A model generated the notes under the pieces. The model saw only the letters and a list, made by a program, of their open reading frames with translations, was not told the DNA's origin and did no database searches. A stretch of DNA of 57,585 nt from positions 44,016 through 101,600 of the forward strand of contig REGH01000001.1 of the NCBI GenBank assembly GCA_003702495.1, written 5' to 3'. Position numbers and translations under genes: made by a program. Numbering within the stretch: the first letter of the stretch is position 1; each line of letters starts with the position of its first letter. Origin of the DNA: Candidatus Nitrosopumilus sp. (GTDB taxonomy: Archaea; Thermoproteota; Nitrososphaeria; Nitrososphaerales; Nitrosopumilaceae). Below, one piece after another: positions 16,533 through 25,212 of the stretch.

Positions 16533-16865
16533 ATAGCAACATTAGCAGATTATGCAACAGTAGGCGATTCAGTCAGTTTGGCAAAAATTGGAGATAAAGC
16601 ATTTACAATTACATTCATTGAGGATTCAGATTACACTCAAGGAGATCAAATCACAAAAGGGGTAAAAATTACAACGAAAGAAACTTTTGAGATTGAAGGA
16701 AATTTTGTAAACAAATTCCATACAACCAGGGTGGCAATTGTAAAGAAATTCAGCAATGAAAAATTACGTTCTGATGTGAATAAGGGTAATTCCTTAGGGC
16801 CAGTAAAGTGTGTCTCTGAGAAATCCGCCTCTGGAAAAAGTTTCTACAATTTAGTAGATGCTTAA
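16533..16865 (+). CDS. Hypothetical protein, probable ATA start
   Basis: 110 residues if read from ATA 16533, 95 from TTG 16578. The longer reading begins ATLADYATVGDSVSLAKIGD after the start, a natural protein opening, and is the one served by the Shine-Dalgarno site at 16519-16526. A single G-to-A change from ATG would produce this situation. The in-frame stop at 16524 rules out a start further upstream. The body is mainly beta (FTITFIEDSDYTQGD, VKITTKETF) and could be an OB-like or small-barrel fold. Function unknown. Confidence 0.6.
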   Translation: MATLADYATVGDSVSLAKIGDKAFTITFIEDSDYTQGDQITKGVKITTKETFEIEGNFVNKFHTTRVAIVKKFSNEKLRSDVNKGNSLGPVKCVSEKSASGKSFYNLVDA

Positions 16866-16998
16866 TCAAATTTTTGAGAAATAAACTCAAAAAAAACATC
16901 CATTTTTTTAAAAATAAGATCAAGGCGAATTCTCGTTGAAAGTATCTTGCAGTTCCTTTAGAATAAGCTTTATCAACTGTTTTTTAAACATACTAAAT

Positions 16999-17418
16999 AT
17001 GGCAATTCGTCAATTTGACACATTAAGCAAGGAAGTCCTACAAGAAGTTAAATTGTTAAACGCCATTAATGATGTGGTTCAACAAAAAGCATCCACCACA
17101 GGTTCTGGATGGGTTCACTTGAATGACCCAAAAAAAATTTCCGATATTCTTGAAACGTTAGGAGATCCGCTAACCCGAAAAATTTTGATTGAGTTGAACA
17201 AAGCAGAATTAACTGCTTTAGATTTAAAAAATGCAATTCCAAATGCTCCCAAAACAACATTGTATAGGAAGTTAAATGAATTGCATGATAGAGGAATTGT
17301 CAAAATCAAGGCATTTGTTTCTAAAGATACAAAAAAAGTTGCCATTTACCAATCAACTTTATCTGGAATTCAAATTAACATGCAGAATGATATTGATCTC
17401 TTGATAAATTTAAGGTGA
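16999..17418 (+). CDS. Winged-helix (ArsR-like) transcription regulator
   Basis: 139 residues from ATG 16999 (MAIRQFDTLSKEVL); the frame is open upstream to 16936 but without homology. The region from ILETLGDPLTRKILIEL through APKTTLYRKLNELHDRGIVKI is an ArsR-type winged helix, with the recognition helix at TTLYRKLNEL. No metal-binding cysteines, so the signal is not obviously a metal. It lies 160 bp upstream of the sensory island on the same strand and could control it; that is inference. Confidence 0.78.
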   Translation: MAIRQFDTLSKEVLQEVKLLNAINDVVQQKASTTGSGWVHLNDPKKISDILETLGDPLTRKILIELNKAELTALDLKNAIPNAPKTTLYRKLNELHDRGIVKIKAFVSKDTKKVAIYQSTLSGIQINMQNDIDLLINLR

Positions 17419-17450
17419 TTTTTTAGTTTTAAGAATCAGTACTAAAAATC

Positions 17451-17547
17451 GGGATTCAGATATTGTTTTTATCTATACTATTTTTATGACACGTGTAAAA
17501 ATTTCAAATTCATAGACGATAGTTCCAATTATTGGGATTCACATATT
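17451..17547. promoter_or_regulatory. Promoter region of the sensory island with repeated and palindromic elements
   Basis: A 14-base direct repeat, GGGATTCA then G or C then ATATT, occurs at 17451-17464 and 17534-17547. The second copy is the right half of an imperfect palindrome at 17523-17537 (TTCCAATTATTGGGA). An AT-rich CATATTAAC after it could be a TATA box for the receiver gene. A perfect palindrome of the same type stands before the paralogous receiver at 55652, which suggests a common regulator. Confidence 0.45.
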
Positions 17548-17580
17548 AACTTTTTATGTGAAGTGATTATGGATGAGTTA

Positions 17581-17937
17581 ATGACTAAAAATGTGTTATT
17601 GATTGACGACAATCAAAAGATCAGAGAACTGTTCACAAGTTATTTGCAATTAAAGGGATACCAAGTCAAAGTTCTAGAAAGCGGAGTGGGAGCAGTAGAT
17701 GAAGTGGCTTCAAAGACATATGATGTTATAATTTTGGATTTGGCCATGCCCGAAGTGAGTGGATTTGAAGTTTTAGATGAAATGGTAATGAAAAAACTCT
17801 CTACAGAAAATGTGATTGTTTTAACAGCAGCTGATTTGTCAGAGAAGGAACAAGAGAAGATAAAGGCTTACAAAATTAAAGCATTTTTGGAAAAGCCAGC
17901 AGAACTTTCCACCATAATGGCATTGATTTCATGTTAG
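17581..17937 (+). CDS. Single-domain response regulator (receiver only)
   Basis: 118 residues from ATG 17581, chosen because MTKNVLLIDDNQ aligns exactly with MSKQVLVIDDNQ of the paralogue at 55299-55652; GTG 17563 and ATG 17569 are in frame too. A complete receiver: D9/D10 acidic pocket, phosphorylated D53 in IILDLAMP, Thr in VLTAAD and Lys in FLEKP. No output domain follows, as in CheY-like or phosphorelay shuttle proteins. First gene of the sensory island. Confidence 0.9.
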   Translation: MTKNVLLIDDNQKIRELFTSYLQLKGYQVKVLESGVGAVDEVASKTYDVIILDLAMPEVSGFEVLDEMVMKKLSTENVIVLTAADLSEKEQEKIKAYKIKAFLEKPAELSTIMALISC

Positions 17938-17969
17938 AATTGCAATATCTTGGATTTGGTGGAATTTAA

Positions 17970-19766
17970 TTGAATTTATTTTGGGGTATTGGAATTACTT
18001 CAGGTTTACTTCTTTTAGTATGGTTTGTTGGTTATGTAATCCCAAACGATTTTTCAGATGAACTCATTTCAAATGCATCGTACAATGTTGGAACTATGAG
18101 AATTGCAGATGACCCTATGAGTCCTTTAGAAGATCCCATACCAATTAGATTTGTTTGGACAAAATACATAGAAAATTCAGATGGGTATACTTTTGATGTA
18201 TCGACTAATTATCGGTACTCCGATATTCTTACTGGTGAGGTACTTTGGGAGATGTCCTTTGATGAAAGTTTTACATCTGGTTCTAAAGAATATGTTGATA
18301 AAGATGGACATTTTATGTTCCCACCCAATCTTCAACAAAAATCATATTCTGTATATGATGTCGGAGGGAGTATCCTAGAGAATGATTTTGTAAAAGAACA
18401 TGAAATGGATGGATTGACAGTATACGAGTTTTTTGGTGAAACTGTTTTAGATGTAACTGACCTTTATCCCGATTATGGGGTGCCTGTATTTGAGGAATAT
18501 GGAGCCAGAACTTTTGTTGAACAAAAGACGGGAGTTGAAATTAAATTTGAAGAGTCCTTTAGAGATTATGTCATATTAGATGAAAAGAAAATAATCCTAT
18601 TAGAAGCAGACACCAGCACTACAGAGAAGGCATCACAAATTACAATAAATCTTGTAAAAGAATATTTGAACTATGAATTTGAGTCATATATTTTGATTCC
18701 AGGAATTATAATTTCAAGTGCAGCGGCTTTTTCAATCTCAATTCATCTTAGAAATTCGTTTTCAAGTAATATTCAAAGTTGGGTAATACTGTTACCATCA
18801 ATAATTATTGTGATATTTGCGGCTTCTGTAATTGTAGATGAACCAGAAACCATCACCATAGGATTATCTGATTGGCCGGGATATTATACATTATTTGTCG
18901 CGGAGGACAAAGGATTCTTTAAAGAAAATGGCGTGGATGTTGAACTAGTATATTTACCTGATTATGATGATTCAATATCAAAATTCAAGAGCCACTATGT
19001 GGATGGGGTGATGATTGTCACCTCAGATATATTAGGACATCGAGACGAAGGTATTTTTTCGGAGGTGGTATGGGTGTCAAATATCTCCTTAGAAGGTGAT
19101 GCAGTTCTTGTAAAAGACGAAGCCTCAGTTGAAAAATTGAAAAGCGCAAACTGTTCTGAAACAAATTTTCAAACTTGTGAATATGTTGTTGGGGTGGTTT
19201 CGATAGACTCATTTTCCCACCTACTGATACTTGATTACCTTAGTTCCATCAATGTGAATCCAAATGATGTATTGATTAAAACTGTAGTCAATACAGAAAC
19301 AACTAGTGCACTTGAATCTGGGGATATTCTGTTAGGACATACATGGGAACCTTATGTGAAAGAATCAACTGATTTGAATCATCAGATTGTTTTCACTCCT
19401 GCAATGTCTGATTATTCAATTGTTGATGGGCTGATTTTTGAATCCGATTTTATGATAAATAACTCACATGATGTGAGAAAAATTGTAAAATCTTTGAATC
19501 AAGCACTAGATTTCGTAGATGAGAACCCACAAGAGGCTTTTGAAATCATGTCAAAATATTCAAAAGTTCCTGCAGACGACTTGAGAATATTTTATGAATC
19601 AATCAAAATTCCAACATCACGTGAACAGATGGAATCATTAGAAGCATCAGAAAATTCTTTGGCAATAGCACATCTTTTATACGATGAACAATTTTATTTT
19701 GAACGTACTCATGATTATACTAAACTCATTCAATTCGTGAACTATAATTTTGGAGCATTAAAATGA
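17970..19766 (+). CDS. Membrane sensor: PorA-like (DUF3068) domain fused to solute-binding domain
   Basis: 598 residues from a TTG start. Order: TM helix (about 4-25); extracytoplasmic PorA/DUF3068-like domain (FMFPPNLQQKSYSVYD, EHEMDGLTVYEFFGE); two TM helices at about 237-258 and 268-288; then an NMT1/SsuA-like periplasmic-binding domain starting TITIGLSDWPGYYTLFVAEDKGFF. There is no kinase or permease part. The stop overlaps the start of the next kinase by 4 bp, so it probably acts as its ligand-sensing partner. The architecture is unusual; ligand unknown. Confidence 0.75.
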   Translation: MNLFWGIGITSGLLLLVWFVGYVIPNDFSDELISNASYNVGTMRIADDPMSPLEDPIPIRFVWTKYIENSDGYTFDVSTNYRYSDILTGEVLWEMSFDESFTSGSKEYVDKDGHFMFPPNLQQKSYSVYDVGGSILENDFVKEHEMDGLTVYEFFGETVLDVTDLYPDYGVPVFEEYGARTFVEQKTGVEIKFEESFRDYVILDEKKIILLEADTSTTEKASQITINLVKEYLNYEFESYILIPGIIISSAAAFSISIHLRNSFSSNIQSWVILLPSIIIVIFAASVIVDEPETITIGLSDWPGYYTLFVAEDKGFFKENGVDVELVYLPDYDDSISKFKSHYVDGVMIVTSDILGHRDEGIFSEVVWVSNISLEGDAVLVKDEASVEKLKSANCSETNFQTCEYVVGVVSIDSFSHLLILDYLSSINVNPNDVLIKTVVNTETTSALESGDILLGHTWEPYVKESTDLNHQIVFTPAMSDYSIVDGLIFESDFMINNSHDVRKIVKSLNQALDFVDENPQEAFEIMSKYSKVPADDLRIFYESIKIPTSREQMESLEASENSLAIAHLLYDEQFYFERTHDYTKLIQFVNYNFGALK

Positions 19767-21403
19767 AATTTGATAAATTTCTTCAAGGAGTAATTTTTTT
19801 GATAATTTCAATTACCAGCGTCTCCATAATCGTAATTTCAAGTGTATTATTTGATATTGATGATAGAGCAGAATTAGATTCCACAATGAATGCCTATGCC
19901 CAACAAAAAACCAAAATACTGGTAGAGGAAATTTTTCAAACCAATCTTGAATTATACTTAATTGCTCAGTATGTCTCGCAAAATCTTTCAGATGATACAG
20001 TAAGCCATAATAATCTGAATATTTTGTATAATGAATCGGTTATTTTATTATTAGAAAAATTTGCCGCGACCCATGGAGTAGATAATATCATTATTTTTGT
20101 AGATGGAGTACCCCTTCAAACTTATAAAAATGTGCAATATCTAGATTATAACGAAATTGATTTTTCAAAAAAATTCCAACTTTTTAAAAATGGGGAAATA
20201 TTAGTTTCAAATGTAGAAATTGACTCAAAATTTGGACAAAAAATCAATGTTGTAGCGATTGAAAAGACACATTCCCTATTTCATGAACAAAACCGAGCTG
20301 ATGATATACTAATTTCAGGTCATCTTGATGGAGTTTTTTTCGGCAATATTCCTGAAGATGATTTTACAACATACAGGTACATTATTCCGATATATCCGAA
20401 TGAGGAAATTCAAGAACATTTTCAATTTGAATTCCATATAGAGAATGTGAATGAAACTGGATTTACGCAATGGGTTTCATTATTGATATCCATATCAATT
20501 CCACTCTCATTTGCTCCTCTAATTGCTGCATTGGTTTCAAGAAAATTCTCATCAAACATAGAGTCATTACTACAAATATCAAAAAGAGAAAAAACAAAAA
20601 GCAAATTCATATTTGATGAGCTAGACAAGGTAGCTAACGAGATTAAGGACGATCGGTTTAATCTTGAGTTAGCAAACAAAACACTAAATGAGCAAATATT
20701 ACAATTAAACAACATCAATTCTCAAAAAGAACTTTTCAACAGTGCTATTTCCCACTCCATGAAGACTTCACTTGTAACTATACAAGGATATAGTGAAATT
20801 CTTCTTGAAACCGAAACAAATCCTTCACAAAGAAAAATTTTAGAAAATATTGTAGATTCCAGTCAAAAACTAAAAATTCAGATCAATAACATATTGCAGT
20901 CTTTTAAAGATGAACAAAGTTTCAATTTACAAGGAGTAGCAATAGAAGATACAGATATTGAGCGAATTTCTTCAATTATCAAAAACACATATTCCAACAT
21001 GTTTAGACTGAACGATGTTGATTTTAAAATAATAACAAAAACAAAAAATTTGAAATTTGGAACACACAAAACAGTTCTGATTCAAATTCTTGGCAATCTC
21101 TTTACAAATGCCATTGAATTTTCAAAGGTAGAGAAAACTGTATCTTTGGAAATAAATTCTGATGACTCTAAAATCTATTTTATAGTATCAGATAAAGGAC
21201 AGGGAATACAAAAGGAATATCAAAATAGCTTGTTTTCCAAGTACTCTAACACATCATTGAATCTAAACAGAATGTATGGTGGAGCCGGTTTGGGACTTTA
21301 TATCTCAAAACAACTTGCAAAAGGTCTAGGAGGGGATTTGTATCTTGTAAAGTCTGAAATCAATAAGGGAAGTATATTTACTTTGGAGATTCCTAATAAT
21401 TAA
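19763..21403 (+). CDS. Membrane histidine kinase with degenerate H-box
   Basis: 546 residues. TM helix at about 8-30, an extracytoplasmic domain of roughly 200 residues, TM helix at about 233-256, a charged coiled coil, a HisKA-like helix and an HATPase domain. The phosphoacceptor region reads SHSMKTSL, with H331 followed by Ser instead of the usual Glu/Asp and Ser in place of Pro. The ATP-binding boxes look intact (NLFTNAIEFS, DKGQGI, GAGLGLYIS). It overlaps both neighbours (4 bp and 1 bp). Kinase or phosphatase activity may be shifted, which is inference. Confidence 0.82.
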   Translation: MKFDKFLQGVIFLIISITSVSIIVISSVLFDIDDRAELDSTMNAYAQQKTKILVEEIFQTNLELYLIAQYVSQNLSDDTVSHNNLNILYNESVILLLEKFAATHGVDNIIIFVDGVPLQTYKNVQYLDYNEIDFSKKFQLFKNGEILVSNVEIDSKFGQKINVVAIEKTHSLFHEQNRADDILISGHLDGVFFGNIPEDDFTTYRYIIPIYPNEEIQEHFQFEFHIENVNETGFTQWVSLLISISIPLSFAPLIAALVSRKFSSNIESLLQISKREKTKSKFIFDELDKVANEIKDDRFNLELANKTLNEQILQLNNINSQKELFNSAISHSMKTSLVTIQGYSEILLETETNPSQRKILENIVDSSQKLKIQINNILQSFKDEQSFNLQGVAIEDTDIERISSIIKNTYSNMFRLNDVDFKIITKTKNLKFGTHKTVLIQILGNLFTNAIEFSKVEKTVSLEINSDDSKIYFIVSDKGQGIQKEYQNSLFSKYSNTSLNLNRMYGGAGLGLYISKQLAKGLGGDLYLVKSEINKGSIFTLEIPNN

Positions 21404-22950
21404 TGCCCAGAAACTCATCAAAGATAATTTTAGTAATCGTTTCAGTTTTTGTCATAGTTAATGTTTATTGGTTTTCTTCATTTATTCCCGAACAATATGC
21501 ACTTAGTGCAGATTATTCACGAGGTACCGAATTTTTTGGAAGAGATAAAATAGTTAGTGGGTATGGAGAGGATTTTTTGGAGGAAACCAAACACCAAAGA
21601 AATTCAATTGAAAGAGTAATTCAAAGAGATGGAGATATTTTGAAGATTGAGGCAGAAATCATTTCAAAGCATGTACTGACTGAAAAAGTGGTTTTTAATG
21701 CATTTGATAGTTATGAGATTAACAGAATTACAAAAAAGCATGTTGATTCTGATTTGTATTATGCATTTCCTTCAAACGTTCAAAAAACCAGTTATGACTT
21801 CCTGCACCCAGTAATTCACAGACCAACAACATTTGAGTATGTCTCAAACGAAATGATAGATGGCTTGGAAGTATATCTTTTTGAGTGCAAGCCTTCTGTA
21901 AATGATAATACTGCAGCCTTTTCTCAATTTGAAGGAAAGACAATCAATGTGGAATACTCTTGTTCATTGTGGATAGAGCCAATCACTGGAAGGTTGATTA
22001 ACATGGACATTGGATGGGACAATTATTTTGTAGAAGATGGGCAGAGAGTTTTCCCAACACAAAAAGGTGGAAGTGGTGCATCAGAGCTTTTTGTTTTTGA
22101 TGCTGTATCGTTGGCTAAATTTAATTTAGAAATCCTGAACATTTATCAAAACATCATCCCAATCATCTTTGCCATAATTACTGGGTTGATGATCTTAGTT
22201 GTTTTATTTTTGGATAGATTAAACTCTGCAACAAGGAAAAAAATTCAAACTGAACTTGAAATTCAAAAGCAAACTAACGAATTCACAAATATGATTTCAC
22301 ATGAGTTAAAGACTCCCTTGACACCCATAAAGGGGTACTGTGAAATGCTAAAAGACCCCCAGTTACTGGGACCGCTGGATTCCAATCAAAATGATGCCGT
22401 CGATAAGATTGAGCGAGAAAGCAATCATCTCTTGGAACTAATTGAAAGCGTACTTTTGGTAAGAAAAATGGATAATGAAATTTTTGATATTAGTACTTCT
22501 GAGGTGTATCTAGATGAAATGGTAGAGGAATTTTGTGATAAATACACTCAGGAATTTAATAACCGCAGTATAGATTTTGTTGTAGAAGAGTCACCACACA
22601 TAAAAATCAAAGTTGACAAAAAACTCATGGGCAGGGTCTTTGCAAATATTTTGAGTAATTCGTTAGATTTTACCCCCAAACACACAGGAAAAGTAACAGT
22701 TAGTTCCAGTATTGATTCGGATCAAGTAACTTTTTACATTAGAAATAATGGTCCTGAAATTCCACAGAATGAACTAGAAAATCTATTCAAGAAATTCTAT
22801 CAATTAGACACTACATTAACTAGGCCTCATGAAGGTTCTGGACTCGGACTTGCAATTTGTAAAGGAATCATAGAATCACATAAAGGAAAGATTTGGGCAG
22901 AAAGTAACAGCAAGGAAACATCTTTTATATTCAGATTTCCTAAATCCTAA
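21403..22950 (+). CDS. Membrane histidine kinase with PorA-like (DUF3068) sensor
   Basis: 515 residues. TM helix at about 8-25, an extracytoplasmic PorA/DUF3068-like domain (YYAFPSNVQKTSYDFLHP, NEMIDGLEVYLFECK), TM helix at about 246-266, HisKA with H300 in MISHELKTPLTPIKGY, and HATPase with NILSNSLDF, RNNGPEIP and GSGLGLAICKG. All catalytic boxes are canonical. Start ATG overlaps the previous stop (TAATG). The sensor resembles that of the SBP-fusion gene two genes upstream, so the two probably share ancestry. Confidence 0.87.
   Translation: MPRNSSKIILVIVSVFVIVNVYWFSSFIPEQYALSADYSRGTEFFGRDKIVSGYGEDFLEETKHQRNSIERVIQRDGDILKIEAEIISKHVLTEKVVFNAFDSYEINRITKKHVDSDLYYAFPSNVQKTSYDFLHPVIHRPTTFEYVSNEMIDGLEVYLFECKPSVNDNTAAFSQFEGKTINVEYSCSLWIEPITGRLINMDIGWDNYFVEDGQRVFPTQKGGSGASELFVFDAVSLAKFNLEILNIYQNIIPIIFAIITGLMILVVLFLDRLNSATRKKIQTELEIQKQTNEFTNMISHELKTPLTPIKGYCEMLKDPQLLGPLDSNQNDAVDKIERESNHLLELIESVLLVRKMDNEIFDISTSEVYLDEMVEEFCDKYTQEFNNRSIDFVVEESPHIKIKVDKKLMGRVFANILSNSLDFTPKHTGKVTVSSSIDSDQVTFYIRNNGPEIPQNELENLFKKFYQLDTTLTRPHEGSGLGLAICKGIIESHKGKIWAESNSKETSFIFRFPKS
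22885..22919 (+). repeat. 35-bp identical segment, copy 1
   Basis: Identical base for base to 24559-24593. Both encode the end of the HATPase domain (KIWAESNSKE). The rest of the two kinases is far more diverged, which points to gene conversion or strong local constraint. Confidence 0.85.
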
Positions 22951-22953
22951 AAA

Positions 22954-24654
22954 TTGGAAAGAACAACCTATTCAGCTATTGGTCTATTTACCATAGGGAT
23001 AATAATCACCATTGCGACATGGTTCACTATTTTTGATATAATTGAAGATAGTTATCTAGCATCATTTCAAGATGAAAGTCAATCTAAGATAAACAAAATT
23101 GAATCTCGTTTGCAGATTTATAATGGAATTTTGTTAGGTTCCGTAGGACTATTTGCTGCATCAGAAGAGGTAACCAATAATGAATGGAATACTTTCATCA
23201 GTTCAACAAGAGTCATTGATACATTTCCTGGAATTCAAGGAATTGGATTTAACAAATACATTATCAGTGAATCCGAAAAAGCAGAATTGGTAAACACTAT
23301 GAGAGATTACGGGATGGAGGATTTTGAGGTAAAACCTCCTGGTGAAAGAAGCGAATATTTTCCGGTAGTCTATTTGTTTCCAGATAACGAAGCCAACAAA
23401 CGAGCAATTGGGTATGATATTAACTCTGAACCAATTCGGTCAGAAGCAATAACTAAACTAAAGACAAGCCAAGAATTGACAATTACTGGAAAAATCATAT
23501 TAGTTCAAGAATCTGGACAAAACATTCAAAATGGTTTTTTGATGTTGTTGCCAGTATTTGATAAAAGTGGAGACAAGTTGATTGGCTTAATCTCTGCTGT
23601 TTTCAGAATGAATGATTTGATGGAACCAATTATTGAAAATGAATTTATTGAAAAAAACAATATTCGACTTTACGATTCTGAAGAAATTCCAGACAATATT
23701 TTATATGATTCAAATGAATTTGTCGAAGTAACAAATATTCAAGAAGAATATTTGTTTAGAGATTCAATCAATTTTGGAAATCGAGAATGGATTTTTGTGA
23801 TTCAATCTGGTCCTCCTGAATTAACTGATTCTGATAGAAACGTGTTGATTGCAATTCCACTTGTAGGTTTAGGAATTACTATAATGGGATTAGTTGCATT
23901 TTTGAATTTCAACAAAACTGTTGTTGCAAAACAAATCCAAAAAAGACGTGATGAATTTGATTCCATGATTTCTCACGAGTTAAAGACTCCTTTGGTTCCT
24001 ATTATCGGATATTGTGATATGTTACTTTCTCCAGATTTGTTAGGAAAACTTAATCATGATCAGTTGGAGGCAGTAAAAAAAATTCTTAGTAATACGGATC
24101 ACATGAAATCATTAATTCAAACAATTTTAGATATACAGAAAATAGATTTAGACAAACTTAAACTAGATTTCTCTATTGTTGATTTGAGAGAATTTATTTC
24201 AGAGATTATACATTCCCACCAATCAATTATGGTTGAAAAAAATATCCAATTGACAATGAATTCAATTCCGTCATTAAATGTTAGAATAGATAAAGAAAGG
24301 ATCAAAGAGGTAATAACAAATATCATTCAGAATGCAGTTGATTTTGTACCCAAAAATAATGGAACAATAAATGTGGAGGGTCAAGATTTGGGCAATAAAT
24401 TTAGAATTACTATTTCAAACAACGGTAAGCAAATTCCACATGATCAATTACAACAAATTTTCAAAAAATTTCATCAAGTTGATACCGGAGAGACAAGAGT
24501 GCATGGAGGTTCTGGGCTCGGACTGGCAATTTGCAAAGGAATCCTAGAATTGCATGGAGGAAAGATTTGGGCAGAAAGTAACAGCAAGGAAACGTCCTTC
24601 ATATTTGAGATACCATCAAAAATTAATAGTGGTAAAGGGGAAGACAAATCATGA
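22954..24654 (+). CDS. CHASE-domain histidine kinase
   Basis: 566 residues from a TTG start 3 bp after the previous stop. TM helix at about 8-28, an extracytoplasmic CHASE domain (FPGIQGIGFNKYI, FPVVYLFPDNEANKRAIGYD), TM helix at about 300-320, HisKA with H341 in MISHELKTPLVPIIGY, and HATPase with NIIQNAVDF, SNNGKQIP and GSGLGLAICKG. CHASE domains bind small ligands such as cytokinin-like molecules or peptides. The C-terminal codons are almost identical in DNA to those of the preceding kinase. Confidence 0.9.
   Translation: MERTTYSAIGLFTIGIIITIATWFTIFDIIEDSYLASFQDESQSKINKIESRLQIYNGILLGSVGLFAASEEVTNNEWNTFISSTRVIDTFPGIQGIGFNKYIISESEKAELVNTMRDYGMEDFEVKPPGERSEYFPVVYLFPDNEANKRAIGYDINSEPIRSEAITKLKTSQELTITGKIILVQESGQNIQNGFLMLLPVFDKSGDKLIGLISAVFRMNDLMEPIIENEFIEKNNIRLYDSEEIPDNILYDSNEFVEVTNIQEEYLFRDSINFGNREWIFVIQSGPPELTDSDRNVLIAIPLVGLGITIMGLVAFLNFNKTVVAKQIQKRRDEFDSMISHELKTPLVPIIGYCDMLLSPDLLGKLNHDQLEAVKKILSNTDHMKSLIQTILDIQKIDLDKLKLDFSIVDLREFISEIIHSHQSIMVEKNIQLTMNSIPSLNVRIDKERIKEVITNIIQNAVDFVPKNNGTINVEGQDLGNKFRITISNNGKQIPHDQLQQIFKKFHQVDTGETRVHGGSGLGLAICKGILELHGGKIWAESNSKETSFIFEIPSKINSGKGEDKS
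24559..24593 (+). repeat. 35-bp identical segment, copy 2
   Basis: Second copy of the segment at 22885-22919, in the CHASE kinase gene. Confidence 0.85.
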
Positions 24655-25007
24655 AAATACTAATTGTTGATGATTCTTTTGAAATTAGAGAAATGTTGAG
24701 TTCTTTTTTAAAACTAAAGGGAGATACCCCAGATACTGCAGGTGATGGTTTAGAAGCAGTAAAAAAAATTCAAGACAATGACTATGATGTTATTCTTTTG
24801 GATCTGGCTATGCCAAAATCCAGTGGTTTTGACGCATTAGCAGAACTAAAAAACAAAAACATCTTAAATTCTGAAAAAATCTTTGTGTTAACTGCAATGA
24901 ACATTACAAAGACCGAAAGAGAAAAAATTGAAAAGTTTGGAGTGAAAAATTTAATTTTAAAACCCATGAAGATTCAAGAATTATACTCTAAAATTTCTTT
25001 GATGTAA
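24651..25007 (+). CDS. Single-domain response regulator (receiver only)
   Basis: 118 residues; the ATG overlaps the stop of the CHASE kinase by 4 bp. Complete receiver: D7/D8, phospho-acceptor D51 in VILLDLAMP, Thr in VLTAMN, Lys in LILKP. No output domain. It is less like the receiver at 17581 than that one is to the 55299 paralogue. Last gene of the island. Signal output must go through protein contact or further phosphotransfer. Confidence 0.9.
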   Translation: MKILIVDDSFEIREMLSSFLKLKGDTPDTAGDGLEAVKKIQDNDYDVILLDLAMPKSSGFDALAELKNKNILNSEKIFVLTAMNITKTEREKIEKFGVKNLILKPMKIQELYSKISLM

Positions 25008-25096
25008 TTTTTACAATTACTACTTCCCTTTCATTAAATTTTGGCAGATATCATATCATGCCTAGGTCATAAACGGTATTTACTCAAAATGTTCAA

Positions 25097-25170
25097 TGCC
25101 GGGGGCGGGATTTGAACGCGCGACAGCCCGGTCTTCAGCCGAGTGCTCTCCCAGGCTGAGCTACCCCGGC
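25097..25170 (-). tRNA. tRNA-Phe (GAA)
   Basis: 74 nt, reading from 25170 down. Acceptor stem GCCGGGG pairs perfectly with CCCCGGC; D-stem GCTC/GAGC; anticodon loop CTGAAGA gives GAA; T-loop TTCAAAT; discriminator A. No intron and no encoded CCA. The T-stem GCGCG/CCCGC has one C-C mismatch in the fourth pair, where most tRNAs are fully paired. Confidence 0.95.
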
Positions 25171-25212
25171 ACTCAAAAAATGTCCCTAGTTGAGGAATTA
25201 AAGTGTGTCTTT

